Counted from the first letter of the stretch, positions 1-8,614 are shown. The stretch: 64,000 bases of DNA from VRUE01 sp963715455 (GCA_963715455.1 OY970245.1:62001-126000); one strand, 5' to 3'. Notes: generated by a model from the letters alone, not told the origin. Made by a program: numbers and translations.

Positions 1-63
1 GCGCATCAGGCGCCGCGCCATGTTGGCGCCCATGCGACCGAGTCCGACGATCCCCAACTCCAC
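1..63 (-). CDS. gnd: 6-phosphogluconate dehydrogenase, N-terminal fragment (window edge)
   Basis: The reverse strand from a GTG at 63 reads ELGIVGLGRMGANMARRLMR after the start residue. This is the Rossmann NADP-binding N-terminus of 6-phosphogluconate dehydrogenase (GxGxxG fingerprint GLGRMG). The enzyme oxidatively decarboxylates 6-phosphogluconate to ribulose 5-phosphate in the cytoplasm. Only the first 21 codons are in the window; the rest lies before base 1. It is divergent from zwf with a gap of 64 bases, so the two oxidative pentose phosphate genes probably share a promoter region. The family call rests on a short but highly characteristic stretch. Confidence 0.85.
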   Translation of the reverse strand, partial: MELGIVGLGRMGANMARRLMR

Positions 64-127
64 GGCGCCTAACCCTACGCGAGCCGCACGACGCTGGCTG
101 CCCAGCCAACGGGTAGCCTGGCGGCGC

Positions 128-1561
128 ATGGCCCAGCCTCCCGCCAGTCAGCCCGGCGCCGCGGCCGACGTGATGACGATTTTCGGCATCACCGGCGACC
201 TGGCGAAGAAGATGACTTTCCGGGCGCTCTACAAGCTGGAGGCGCGCGGCAAGCTCGACTGCCCGATCGTCGGCGTCGCGATCGACGAGTGGACGACCGA
301 GCAGCTGATCGACCACGCCGGCGAAGCGATCGCCGCAACGGTCGCCGACCCCGACCAGGACGTCTTCGCCCGGCTCGCGGCGCGCATCACCTACGTGCAG
401 GGCGACTACGCCGACGCCAGCACCTTCAAGCGGGTGGGCGAGGCGCTCGGTGACGCCAAGCGGCCGATCTTCTACCTGGAGATCCCCCCCTCGCTGTTCG
501 CCACCGTCGTCCATGGCCTCGGCGCCGCCGGCCTCACCGAGAACGCCCACGTCGTCATCGAGAAGCCCTTCGGCCACGACCTCGAGTCGGCTCGGGCGCT
601 CAACGCCGATCTCTGTGAAGTGCTCGACGAGAAGCAGATCCTGCGCATCGACCATTACCTCGGCAAGGAGCCGGTGATGGACATCACATACCTGCGCTTC
701 GCCAACTCGGTGCTGGAGCCGATCTGGAACCGCGAGCACGTCTCCCACGTGCAGATGACGATCGCCGAGGACTTCGGCGTGGACGACCGCGGCCGCTTCT
801 ACGACGCGGTCGGGGCGATGCGCGACGTGATCCAGAACCACGCCCTGCAGGTCCTCGCTCTGGTCGCGATGGGCCCGCCCACCGGCAACCACAGCGACTC
901 GATCCGCGACAAGAAGCTGGAACTGTTCAAGGCGACCCGCACGGCGGACCCGGAGCGTTACGTGCGCGGCCAATACAAGGGCTTCCTCGACGTCCCCGAC
1001 GTGGCGCCCGATTCGACCACCGAGACCTTCGCCGCGGTCGAGCTGGCAATCGACAACTGGCGCTGGAGCGGCGTGCCCTTCTTCATCCGAGCGGGCAAGT
1101 GCCTGCCGGTCAAGGCCAGTGAGGTGACCGTGGTCTTCAAGCGCCCGCCGAAACTCGGCGTCGGCCCCGGCAAACAGCCCGAAGCGAACCGGATGACAGT
1201 GCGGATCGAGCCCAAACCGGGGACGCGCCTGCGGCTCTTCGCCAAGCAGGCTGGCGAAGAGGCGTTTGAGCCAGCCGACCTGGAGGTGCTCTTCGAGAAG
1301 GTGCCCGGCGAGGACCCCGAGCCCTACGAGCGCTTGCTCGGCGACGCTCTAGCCGGCCACCACCAGCTCTTCACGCGCCAGGACACGGTCGAAGAGACCT
1401 GGCGCATCGTCGAGCCGCTGCTCGAACAACCAGGGCCGGTGCATCCCTATGAGCCGAGCACCTGGGGGCCCAAGGAGGCCGACCGACTCACCCGCGGGCT
1501 CTGCCAGTGGCACGAGCCCTGGTTGCCGATGACGACTAGTGGCGTGAGCGGCGCGCCGTAA
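128..1561 (+). CDS. zwf: glucose-6-phosphate 1-dehydrogenase
   Basis: This enzyme oxidises glucose 6-phosphate to 6-phosphogluconolactone with NADP, the first step of the oxidative pentose phosphate pathway. The nucleotide-binding motif GITGDLAKKM is at residues 20-29 and the substrate-site signature RIDHYLGKE at 173-181. The length of 477 aa is normal for the family. An open frame continues upstream to base 20, but that extension overlaps the divergent gnd start and looks unlike protein, so ATG 128 was chosen; GTG 170 or ATG 173 are shorter options. No clear Shine-Dalgarno sequence is visible. The 3' end overlaps the convergent small gene by 26 bases. Confidence 0.95.
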   Translation: MAQPPASQPGAAADVMTIFGITGDLAKKMTFRALYKLEARGKLDCPIVGVAIDEWTTEQLIDHAGEAIAATVADPDQDVFARLAARITYVQGDYADASTFKRVGEALGDAKRPIFYLEIPPSLFATVVHGLGAAGLTENAHVVIEKPFGHDLESARALNADLCEVLDEKQILRIDHYLGKEPVMDITYLRFANSVLEPIWNREHVSHVQMTIAEDFGVDDRGRFYDAVGAMRDVIQNHALQVLALVAMGPPTGNHSDSIRDKKLELFKATRTADPERYVRGQYKGFLDVPDVAPDSTTETFAAVELAIDNWRWSGVPFFIRAGKCLPVKASEVTVVFKRPPKLGVGPGKQPEANRMTVRIEPKPGTRLRLFAKQAGEEAFEPADLEVLFEKVPGEDPEPYERLLGDALAGHHQLFTRQDTVEETWRIVEPLLEQPGPVHPYEPSTWGPKEADRLTRGLCQWHEPWLPMTTSGVSGAP

Positions 1562-1994
1562 GGCCGTCGAGCACGACCTCCACCGGAGAGCGGTGACTGT
1601 CGCCGTTGGCTACCTGGCGGGCCTGCTGTAGCTCGCTGGCCAACCGGCCCATCTGGGCGCCGAAGCTGCCCACCTCCTTGGCTACCTTGGTGACGTCTTG
1701 GGAGCGGACCTTGACCCGCTTCGCGTGCTTCGCGTGACGCGCTTGGCGCGCCCCGAGGGCGAGCCCACCGGCAGCGCCGGCCAACGCCGCGCCCCCGGCA
1801 ACCAGCGGCACCTTGGCCTTACTCATCGCGTCGTTGGCCTTACTCATCGCGTCGCCAACGGCGTGCCCGGCCTGTTTGACGGGCTCCTGGACCTTGCTTT
1901 GCACTTTCGTTTTTGGTTTCTGGTTCGGTTTCTGGTTCGCTTTTGGTTTCTGACGCGTTTTTGGTTTCTGACGCGTTTTCGTCGCCTGTGCCAT
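1536..1994 (-). CDS. hypothetical Lys/Gln-rich repeat protein with alanine/glycine-rich hydrophobic segment
   Basis: The 152-aa product is not recognised. The N-terminus (about residues 5-32) is a low-complexity array of QKPK/RQKPK units. It is followed by a duplicated MSKANDA/MSKAK unit, a short Ala/Gly-rich hydrophobic stretch (about residues 62-82) and a basic, helical C-terminal half. The DNA shows matching tandem micro-duplications near 1815-1855 and 1940-1978. AGGAGGA precedes ATG 1994 at good spacing, so expression is likely. The basic repeats suggest nucleic-acid or polyanion binding, but that is inference. It follows a second small gene on the same strand with a 13-base gap and overlaps the 3' end of zwf. 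Confidence 0.65.
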   Translation of the reverse strand: MAQATKTRQKPKTRQKPKANQKPNQKPKTKVQSKVQEPVKQAGHAVGDAMSKANDAMSKAKVPLVAGGAALAGAAGGLALGARQARHAKHAKRVKVRSQDVTKVAKEVGSFGAQMGRLASELQQARQVANGDSHRSPVEVVLDGLTARRSRH

Positions 1995-2007
1995 TTATTC
2001 CCTCCTC

Positions 2008-2283
2008 CTACTCGTTCCTGCCTAGCTCCCGCTCGCGCTGATCGGCGCGTGCCTCGTCGAGCTCTGCCTCAGCCTCGGCGCGCTTCGCCCGCTCCTCCGC
2101 AACCGCCGCCTCGGTCCGCCGGCTCTCGGCGCGCTGACGGTGATGGTGCACGTCGTCAGTCTGTGCCTCGGTCTGCACCTCTCCGAGCTCACGACGGGCG
2201 CGAGCGCGGCGCTCGAGCGAGACGGCGATCGCGATCGCGATCAGGACGCCGATCACGCTGATAACGATTGCAGCGGTAGACAT
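2008..2283 (-). CDS. small membrane-anchored coiled-coil protein
   Basis: The product is 91 aa: one N-terminal membrane segment (about residues 4-22, rich in Ile/Val/Ala), then a highly charged Arg/Glu/Ala helix up to the C-terminus that should form a coiled coil on the cytoplasmic face. The frame is open further upstream, but the start at 2283 is chosen because AAAGGAGG lies just before ATG with ideal spacing. It is divergent from recQ (32-base gap) and is followed by the Lys/Gln-rich protein, so the two probably form a small operon. No family is recognised. Confidence 0.7.
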   Translation of the reverse strand: MSTAAIVISVIGVLIAIAIAVSLERRARARRELGEVQTEAQTDDVHHHRQRAESRRTEAAVAEERAKRAEAEAELDEARADQRERELGRNE

Positions 2284-2315
2284 CGTTACCTCCTTTACAT
2301 CGAAGAACTCTTTTA

Positions 2316-3845
2316 ATGCCCGCAATGCAGAAATCAAAACCGAGTGCCGATGCCCTGCTTGCCCAGCTCGGCTTCGAGAGTTGGCGAGCAGGGCAGCGGG
2401 AGGCGGTCGAGGCCAGCCTGGAAGGCCGTGACTCGCTGATCGTCATGCCCACTGGCGGCGGCAAGAGCCTTTGCTACCAACTGCCGGGACTGGCAACGGA
2501 GGACCTGACGATCGTCGTCAGCCCACTGATCGCCCTAATGAACGACCAGTGGCGACGGCTGCGCGCCGCTGGCCATCCAGTGGCGATGATCTCCTCGGGA
2601 ATGAGCGCCGAGGCGGCGCGGGCGGCGCTCGACCAGGTCCGCGACGGCGCGGCGCGGATCGTCTACTGCTCACCGGAGCGCTTCGCCTCGGGCCTCTTCC
2701 TCGATGCCCTGGCCCAGCGGCGCATCGACCTGATGGCGGTCGACGAGGCGCACTGCGTCTCGGAGTGGGGTCACGACTTCCGCCCCGACTACCTGCGGCT
2801 GCCCGAAGTCGCCGAGCGGCTCGGCCGGCCGACGGTGATGGCCTGCACGGCGACCGCGACCAAGGCGGTGGCGGCGGAGATCGTCGCCCGCTTCGGCCTG
2901 CGCGAGCCGCTGCAGGTGCGCTCCGGCTTCGACCGGCCCAACCTCTCCTTCGACGTCGTCCAGCTCGAAGGCAAGGGCTCCAAGGCGCGCCGCCTCGCCC
3001 TGCTCGAAGCCGGCCTCGCCGACCCAGAGAACCGGCCGGCGATCGTCTACTGCGGCACTCGGCGCGACACCGACGAGGTCGCCGAGGCATTGCGCGGCAG
3101 CGGCCGGCGGGCGCTCGCCTACCACGCTGGCATGGAGGCCGAAGAGCGCACCAGGACCCAGCAGCGCTTCATGGACGGCGATGCCGAGGTGATCGTCGCC
3201 ACCAACGCCTTCGGCATGGGTGTCGACAAGGCCGACGTGCGCTCGGTCTGGCACATGGCGATCCCGACCAGCCTCGAGGCCTACTACCAGGAGGCCGGCA
3301 GGGGCGGGCGCGACGGCCTGCCGGCGAAGGCAGTGCTGCTGGCGATGAAGGCCGACCTGGGCCGCCTGGTGCGCTTCATCGAACAGCGCGACCCCGAGCT
3401 GACGATCGCCCGCGAGCGCGGCTGGCGCGATTACCGCACGATCAAAGCCTTCATCTACTCAGACCGTTGCCGGCGGCGCAGCATCCTCGACCACTTCGGC
3501 GACCGTACGGCCGGCGCGCCGCTGGGACGCTGCTGCGACGTCTGCGACCCGCAGGGCTGGCTGCCCGATCCGGAGACGATCGCCGTGCGGCCGGCACGAC
3601 GGGCCAAGGCCGCAGCGCCGGCCGAGCTCTCCGCCGCCGACGGCCCGCTCTTCGAGCAGCTCAAGGCCTGGCGGCTGCGCGCCGCGGCCGGCAAGCCCGC
3701 GTACACCGTCGCCCACAACTCGACCCTCGCCGCGATCGCCACCCTGCGGCCGCACGACGAGGCCAGCCTCGGCGCGATACGTGGCGTGGGGCCCAGCTTC
3801 GTCGCCAAGTACGCGGACGAAGTCCTGCAACTCGTCGCCCACTGA
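2316..3845 (+). CDS. recQ: ATP-dependent DNA helicase RecQ, compact form
   Basis: This is a superfamily 2 3'-5' DNA helicase of replication-fork repair and recombination. Walker A PTGGGKS is at about residues 45-51, the DEAH box with its aromatic-rich loop (DEAHCVSEWGHDFR) near 143-156, and motif VI (QEAGRGGRDG) near 327. The RecQ zinc site follows (Cys residues in DRCRRRSI and GRCCDVCD, about 385-412), then a C-terminal HRDC-like helical domain (about 437-505). At 509 aa it is shorter than the roughly 600 aa of E. coli RecQ because the winged-helix RQC part seems to be missing or very reduced. ATG 2325 is an alternative start. Confidence 0.93.
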   Translation: MPAMQKSKPSADALLAQLGFESWRAGQREAVEASLEGRDSLIVMPTGGGKSLCYQLPGLATEDLTIVVSPLIALMNDQWRRLRAAGHPVAMISSGMSAEAARAALDQVRDGAARIVYCSPERFASGLFLDALAQRRIDLMAVDEAHCVSEWGHDFRPDYLRLPEVAERLGRPTVMACTATATKAVAAEIVARFGLREPLQVRSGFDRPNLSFDVVQLEGKGSKARRLALLEAGLADPENRPAIVYCGTRRDTDEVAEALRGSGRRALAYHAGMEAEERTRTQQRFMDGDAEVIVATNAFGMGVDKADVRSVWHMAIPTSLEAYYQEAGRGGRDGLPAKAVLLAMKADLGRLVRFIEQRDPELTIARERGWRDYRTIKAFIYSDRCRRRSILDHFGDRTAGAPLGRCCDVCDPQGWLPDPETIAVRPARRAKAAAPAELSAADGPLFEQLKAWRLRAAAGKPAYTVAHNSTLAAIATLRPHDEASLGAIRGVGPSFVAKYADEVLQLVAH

Positions 3846-3916
3846 CGAAGGCAACCATCCGTCCGCGGCCGTGTTGGCGGAAGGTGATCGACCAGCTCCA
3901 CGCGAATCTGCCTCGG

Positions 3917-4984
3917 ATGACGCACCGCACACGTACGCGAATCGCACTGATGGCGCTGCTGCTCGCCGTCCTCTCGATACCCACGGCCAACGCCGGGGCG
4001 GGCGCCCTGCTGCCCAAGGGCAAGAAGGTCTTCTTCGGCATCAGCGACACCGGCGACCCAGCCGACTTCGGCCAGTTCAGCAAGGACCTGAACAAGCACC
4101 CGGCGCTGATCGAGACCTTCCGCACCTGGGGCTCGGACTTCCCCGAGTCGATCGAACGCTGGCAAGAGGCGCGCGCAAGGCCGGTGCTGCACTTCACCAC
4201 CGCCGACTCGGGCGACGGCCACGAGCTGATCAGCCCGCGGGCGATCGCCCAGGGCTACGGCGACGAGTACCTGATCCGCCTCAACCGGCTCTTCTGGGAG
4301 AAGCAGATGCCGGCCTACATCCGACCGCTGGGCGAGCCCAACCGCTGCCTCAACGTCTACGCCGCCTACGACTGCGAGGGCAACGCGCGCGACTCCGCCC
4401 ACAAGACACGCTGGTACAAACTCGCCTTCCGCCGCATGTACGTGATCCTCCACGGCGGCGGCAAGCGGCGAGAGATCAACCGGCGTCTGGCGGCGGCCGG
4501 AGTGCCGCCCTTGCGCAGCGCCCAATCTGGCTTGCCGCGGGCGCCGATCGCGGTGATCTGGAGCGTGCTGCCGGCCGGCTCTCCGACCGTGCCGCAGAAC
4601 CGGCCGCGCCACTTCTACCCCGGCGACGAGTGGGTCGACTGGGTGGGCACCGACGTCTACTCCGACAACCAGGACTGGGAGTCGCTGGCCGGCCTCTACC
4701 GACGCTACGACAAGCCCTTCGCCCTACCCGAGTGGGGCGTGGTCGGCGCCGACGACCCGCGCTTCGTCAAGCGCCTGCTGACTTGGGTGGACCGCCATCG
4801 CCGCTGCAAGTTGCTCGTCTACTACCAAGACTTCGGCTCCTCCAGCTCCTATCGAATCCAGAACTACCCCTCCAGCCTCGCGGTGCTCGACAACTGGCTG
4901 CACCACCCGCGCATCCCCCACTTCGCGCCTAATTTCCCCGTCGCTCCGCCGCCCCCGCCAGGCGGCCTGGCGCCTGGCTCCTAG
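3917..4984 (+). CDS. secreted GH26-like glycoside hydrolase (beta-mannanase-type fold)
   Basis: The product is 355 aa with a signal peptide (TRTR, a hydrophobic core, then cleavage after TANA near residue 26). It is likely an exported (beta/alpha)8-barrel hydrolase. Two glutamates fit retaining clan GH-A catalysis: E140 in RPLGEPN as acid/base and E272 in LPEWGV as nucleophile. The aromatic stretch WVDWVGTDVYSD before the second Glu is typical. The substrate cannot be read from sequence; GH26 enzymes cleave beta-1,4-mannans and related glycans. The tail is proline-rich. It lies 71 bases after recQ and converges on a beta-propeller gene across a strong hairpin. Confidence 0.7.
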   Translation: MTHRTRTRIALMALLLAVLSIPTANAGAGALLPKGKKVFFGISDTGDPADFGQFSKDLNKHPALIETFRTWGSDFPESIERWQEARARPVLHFTTADSGDGHELISPRAIAQGYGDEYLIRLNRLFWEKQMPAYIRPLGEPNRCLNVYAAYDCEGNARDSAHKTRWYKLAFRRMYVILHGGGKRREINRRLAAAGVPPLRSAQSGLPRAPIAVIWSVLPAGSPTVPQNRPRHFYPGDEWVDWVGTDVYSDNQDWESLAGLYRRYDKPFALPEWGVVGADDPRFVKRLLTWVDRHRRCKLLVYYQDFGSSSSYRIQNYPSSLAVLDNWLHHPRIPHFAPNFPVAPPPPPGGLAPGS

Positions 4985-4995
4985 CCAGGCGCCTT

Positions 4996-5046
4996 CGCGG
5001 TGCATCAAATTCACCCCCTACCGGGGGGAATATTTGATGCACCGCG
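4996..5046. terminator. bidirectional hairpin between convergent genes
   Basis: Perfect 15-base arms (4996-5010 and 5032-5046) flank an inner CCCCC/GGGGG stem. This lies between the stop of the GH26-like gene and the convergent beta-propeller gene. The minus-strand gene ends at 5011, so its stop and last codons lie inside the hairpin. There is no long T-tract, but the stem is strong enough to act in both directions. Confidence 0.7.
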
Positions 5047-6402
5047 GGGTTTCTTCGGCGCGGGCGCTTCGACGCGACGCGCGACGCGTGCCTTGTACTT
5101 GTAGGGCAGCAGAGCTGTGATGCTCGAGTAGCCGGTCAGGTAGATGCGGCGGCCGTCGGAGATCACCGGCGAGTAGGTGCCACGGCGGTAGCGGAAGATG
5201 CGCTTGCCGCTGCGCATCATGAAGCCGCTGGTCGAGTTGTGGGTGAACTCGGCGGCGTAGACGATGTCGCCGATCGCCGAGAGCGAGCCGATCACCTGGC
5301 CGCCGGCGGAGCGGTACCACCGCACGCCGCCGTCCTTGGCGTCGAGCGCGTAGACGTTGCCGTCGAAGGAGCCGATGTAGACGGTCGGCGGGCTGTGCTT
5401 GGTGTTGGCGACGGCCGGGCCCGAGTAGGCGTAGCCACCGGTCGAGTAAGTCCAAGCGAGCTCGCCGGTCCTGCGGTCGAAGCTGTAGACGCGGGTGTCG
5501 TTGTTGCCGGCGTAGACGCGGCCGAAGGCCACCGCCGGGGTCGAGTAGAACTGGCCCGAGGTGCCGAAGCCCTGCCCCAGCGAGCCGCTCTGCCAGCGGA
5601 TCTCACCGGTCTTGGCGTCGACCGCATTCATGCTGCCGCCGTAGTCGCCGACGTAGAGCGTGTCCCGGTAGTAGGCGGGCGCGGACTTGACCGGGCCACT
5701 GAGGCCGGTTGCCCAGCGCACCTTGCCGCTGATCGTGCTCAGCGCGTAGAGGTTGCCGTCCTCGCAGCCGAAGTAGACGGTGCGGCCGATGACCAAGGGC
5801 GATGACTCCGCCCGGCCGGGCAGCGGGCGCTTCCAGACCGTCTTGCCGGTGCGGGCGTCGAGCTTGACGATGTGACCGGGGACCAAATTGACGATGTAGA
5901 GGCGGTGTTTGGAGTAGGCCGGCGAGGAGGCGTTGAGGCGGCCGACGCTGCGTTCCCAGAGGATCTTGCCGGTGTCGGCATCGAGCGCGTAGGCGGTGCC
6001 GTTGTTGTTGACGAAGTAGAGCTTGCCACCGACGTAGATCGGCGGGAACTCGAGCAGCGGTCGCTCGGTGAAGCGCCAGATCTTGCGGAAGGGTGGCTTC
6101 ACCCCCCTGACCGGCAGGTAACGGGTTCGCGCCCGGTCGTAACCGAAGATCGGCCAGTTGACCGTCTTGGCCTGCTTCAGCTTGGGCGGCTTCTGCGCCT
6201 GGAAGGGCACGTCGGCGTTGTGCACGTCGGGGGGGCGCTTGAGCACCTGGTAGGCAAGCAGGGTGGCGCCGACGACGAGCAGCACGCTGCCGGCGATCAG
6301 GCCGATGGCCAGCACCCGCCGGCTGTGCCAGAAGTGGCTCAAGACGGCATGGAGCCACTCGGCGCGGGCTTTCCAGCGCTCCTTCAGCGGCGCAACTCCC
6401 AC
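5011..6402 (-). CDS. membrane-anchored PQQ-type beta-propeller protein
   Basis: The product is 463 aa. After a short cytoplasmic N-terminus comes one transmembrane anchor (about residues 29-52) and then an extracellular beta-propeller. At least six PQQ/BamB-type blades are visible as repeats of the form ALDADTGKILW, KLDARTGKTVW, ALSTISGKVRW, AVDAKTGEIRW, SFDRRTGELAW and ALDAKDGGVRW. No dehydrogenase catalytic residues or heme motif were seen, so it is more likely a scaffold or binding protein than a quinoprotein enzyme. The start overlaps the stop of the upstream GNAT gene by 19 bases, indicating translational coupling. The last codons are encoded within the terminator hairpin. Confidence 0.85.
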   Translation of the reverse strand: MGVAPLKERWKARAEWLHAVLSHFWHSRRVLAIGLIAGSVLLVVGATLLAYQVLKRPPDVHNADVPFQAQKPPKLKQAKTVNWPIFGYDRARTRYLPVRGVKPPFRKIWRFTERPLLEFPPIYVGGKLYFVNNNGTAYALDADTGKILWERSVGRLNASSPAYSKHRLYIVNLVPGHIVKLDARTGKTVWKRPLPGRAESSPLVIGRTVYFGCEDGNLYALSTISGKVRWATGLSGPVKSAPAYYRDTLYVGDYGGSMNAVDAKTGEIRWQSGSLGQGFGTSGQFYSTPAVAFGRVYAGNNDTRVYSFDRRTGELAWTYSTGGYAYSGPAVANTKHSPPTVYIGSFDGNVYALDAKDGGVRWYRSAGGQVIGSLSAIGDIVYAAEFTHNSTSGFMMRSGKRIFRYRRGTYSPVISDGRRIYLTGYSSITALLPYKYKARVARRVEAPAPKKPRGASNIPPGRG

Positions 6403-7151
6403 ATCTCGACGAAGCCGAAGTCGCGGAAGCCGAGTCGCTCGTACAGCGGCGCACCGGCGCGCGTCGCCTGCAGCGAGGCGGTGGTCAGCCCGCGGTCGCG
6501 AGCCTCGGCGATCACCCGGTGCAGTAGCCAGCTGGCGATGCCGCGACCGCGTTGCTCGGGGGGCGTTGCCACGCCGGTGATCAGGCAGTCGTCGCCGACG
6601 TCGATCGCGCCCACGCAGCCGACTGCCTGCCCAGCTTCAAAAGCGCCGTGCCAGCGAATCGCCGTCTCGCCGGCGAGCCCGGCGCGGAAGCCGTCAGGGC
6701 CGTAGCCATAGGCACCGTCATTGAGCTCGGCGCAGACCAGAGCATCAATTGGGGCCGGGGTAACGCCGGCGGGCATCGGCGGCTCGAAACCGAAGTCGGC
6801 CAGCTCGATCGCCATTGCCCGCGGCTCCGCGTCGAGTGCGTGACCGCGAGCAGCTAGTAGGCCCGCGGTCTCGCGGTCGGCGTCAGGGACCCACACCGTC
6901 CACGCCTGCACCCCGTTGGAGTCGTATGCCTCGGCCAGCGAATCGACCGCCTCAGCGAGTGCCGCGGGGTCGTCGTAATAGACCGAGTTGAAAAGCGAGC
7001 GCTGTGGGGTGGCCGGCGTCAGCGAGGCGACCAGCCCCTCGCGGCGGATCAGCTGCGAGCCCGGCGCGCCACTGCCAAATGCCTCGACCTCATCGCGGAT
7101 TCCCTCGATCGCGCGCCGCCGCAGCTCGCTGTCCTCGATGCGCGGGCTCAC
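6384..7151 (-). CDS. GNAT-family N-acetyltransferase
   Basis: The product is 255 aa. The C-terminal half carries the acetyl-CoA-binding P-loop signature PPEQRGRGIASWLL (about residue 196 onward) and the closing APLYERLGFRDFG motif of GNAT enzymes. The N-terminal half resembles a degenerate GNAT fold, as in two-domain acetyltransferases. The substrate is unknown. Start is GTG 7151, nine bases after the stop of the SRPBCC gene. It is part of a tight minus-strand run (MBL hydrolase, SRPBCC, GNAT, beta-propeller). Confidence 0.85.
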   Translation of the reverse strand: MSPRIEDSELRRRAIEGIRDEVEAFGSGAPGSQLIRREGLVASLTPATPQRSLFNSVYYDDPAALAEAVDSLAEAYDSNGVQAWTVWVPDADRETAGLLAARGHALDAEPRAMAIELADFGFEPPMPAGVTPAPIDALVCAELNDGAYGYGPDGFRAGLAGETAIRWHGAFEAGQAVGCVGAIDVGDDCLITGVATPPEQRGRGIASWLLHRVIAEARDRGLTTASLQATRAGAPLYERLGFRDFGFVEMWELRR

Positions 7152-7160
7152 CGCGCTGGC

Positions 7161-7604
7161 TCAGCCTCCGGCCGCGGCGCGGCGCTCGGACTCGGCGGTA
7201 ACGCCGTCGATCAGGCCCTTGATCGCCTGCTTGATCGTGGCGACGACGGCAAAGCCGACGACGGGCAGTGTCGGCTGGGTGCGCACGGCGTAGACCATCT
7301 TCGTACCGCCGTCCTGGGCGGAGAGGTCCACCGTGCCGACGTGGTTACGGACCGGCAGGCCGGAGAGCACGGTGTAGGAGAAGCGGCTGGGCGCCTCGTA
7401 GGCGAGCACTTCCTCGCGCATCGGGGGTCCGACCAAGGTGAGCTTGCGGATCGCCCCAACGCCGTCGGGGTGCGCCTCACCCTCGCGCTCGAGCTCGGCC
7501 TTACGCAACGGCGTCAGCTCGTTGTAGCGGCGGTGGTCGGTGAGCACCGCGAAGACGGTCTCCGGCGGCGCCGCGATCTCACGCGTGAAGGTGAAGCTGG
7601 CCAT
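7161..7604 (-). CDS. SRPBCC-family protein (polyketide cyclase/START-like)
   Basis: The product is 147 aa, the usual size of a single helix-grip SRPBCC domain. It opens with the typical FTFTREIAAPPETVFAVLTD strand-helix and contains the conserved central strands around GVGAIRKLTLVGPP and FSYTVLSGLPVRNH. These proteins bind small hydrophobic ligands; the ligand here is unknown. The frame is open upstream, but ATG 7604 gives the canonical domain start and leaves an 11-base gap from the preceding MBL gene. Alternative reading: a membrane-lipid-associated coenzyme Q-binding-like protein. Confidence 0.85.
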   Translation of the reverse strand: MASFTFTREIAAPPETVFAVLTDHRRYNELTPLRKAELEREGEAHPDGVGAIRKLTLVGPPMREEVLAYEAPSRFSYTVLSGLPVRNHVGTVDLSAQDGGTKMVYAVRTQPTLPVVGFAVVATIKQAIKGLIDGVTAESERRAAAGG

Positions 7605-7615
7605 TGCCGAGCAGC

Positions 7616-8614
7616 CTACGCCAAGCGCCAGCGCTGCGGGTCGGTTCCCTCCACCCTGACCACCTCGCCGCTGATCGCCAGATGGTCGAGGCAAGAGAGG
7701 ACGATCTGCAGGACCCAGGCACTGACCGGCGTGTTGAGGTTCTCGGCGCCGACGATCTCGCCGACCACCTCGAAGGCCGGCTTCTCGCCCTCGGCGAGCG
7801 CCTCGCGCACCTTGTCGAGCAACTCGTTGACCTGGCGCCGCGCCTCGTCGATCTTCGCCTGCGGGTCGCGGAAGGGGCGCCCATGCCCCGGCAAGCAGAG
7901 TTCAACGGCGAGCGGTTCGACCTCCGCCAGGCCACCGAGGAACTCCCCCACCGGGTCGGGAGTGTGGCCGTGGTCGAAGAAGAGCACCGTGCGCCCCAGC
8001 AGGTGATCGCCGGAGATGAGCAGCTTGCGATCAGGCTGGTGCAGGACGACGTGTGAGGGCGCGTGACCGGGCGTCTCATACACCTGCCAGGTGCCGAGGT
8101 CGGTCTCCACCTCGACACCGGGGAGCAGATCGCGGTGGGGCTCGACGATCGCGTCGATGCCGGTCTCTTCGTCCTCGCTGCGCGACTCGCGGTAGCGCTC
8201 CAGGGCAGCGGCGGGCACACCGCTTTGGCGGGCCACCTCGAGGCGCTGCTCGAGTGCCGCGGCCGGGTCGTCAGCGAGCAGGCGCACGTGTTCCCAGGCG
8301 GGGTGCATCCAGAGCTCGCACTCGGCCCCCTCGACGATCGGCGCCGCCAACCCATAGTGGTCGGTGTGCGAGTGGGTGCAAACCAAGAGGCGCACATCCT
8401 CGAGACCGAAGCCCGCCTGGGCGAGGGCGAGGTCGAACTGGCGCATGCGCCCCTTGCCACCGATACCGGTGTCGAAGAGCACGATGCCACCGTCGGCAGC
8501 CAGCGCCCAGACGTTGCCGTGGGGGACGCCGGGCCAGGGTAGGGGCAGGCGCAAGCGCCAGACCCCCGGCAGGACCTTCTCGGTTCGCGGCGCCTCCGGC
8601 CGCTTGCGATCCAC
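7616..8614 (-). CDS. MBL-fold metallo-hydrolase
   Basis: The product is 332 aa. The metal-binding HSHTDH motif is at residues 81-86, with further ligands expected in TPGHAPSH, the aspartate of ISGDHLLG and LPGHGRPF. The C-terminal alpha-helical extension (about residues 235-332) resembles the LACTB2-like/glyoxalase II group of hydrolases. The substrate is probably a thioester or similar ester, which is inference. It is the first gene of a minus-strand operon and is divergent from the ltrA-like gene with an 18-base gap. Confidence 0.87.
   Translation of the reverse strand: MDRKRPEAPRTEKVLPGVWRLRLPLPWPGVPHGNVWALAADGGIVLFDTGIGGKGRMRQFDLALAQAGFGLEDVRLLVCTHSHTDHYGLAAPIVEGAECELWMHPAWEHVRLLADDPAAALEQRLEVARQSGVPAAALERYRESRSEDEETGIDAIVEPHRDLLPGVEVETDLGTWQVYETPGHAPSHVVLHQPDRKLLISGDHLLGRTVLFFDHGHTPDPVGEFLGGLAEVEPLAVELCLPGHGRPFRDPQAKIDEARRQVNELLDKVREALAEGEKPAFEVVGEIVGAENLNTPVSAWVLQIVLSCLDHLAISGEVVRVEGTDPQRWRLA

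Noticed and set aside
1815..1978. Direct repeats considered as a CRISPR array
   Set aside because: Units are short, adjoining and in frame within one coding sequence; there are no spacers and no cas genes.
2471..3900. Long +strand frame upstream of the GH26-like gene, overlapping recQ
   Set aside because: It is the Arg/Gly-rich shadow of recQ in another frame; only the part after 3917 has a signal peptide and enzyme motifs.
3455..4612. 385-codon minus-strand frame across recQ and the GH26-like gene
   Set aside because: Antisense shadow over two convincing genes, no motifs, no ribosome-binding site.
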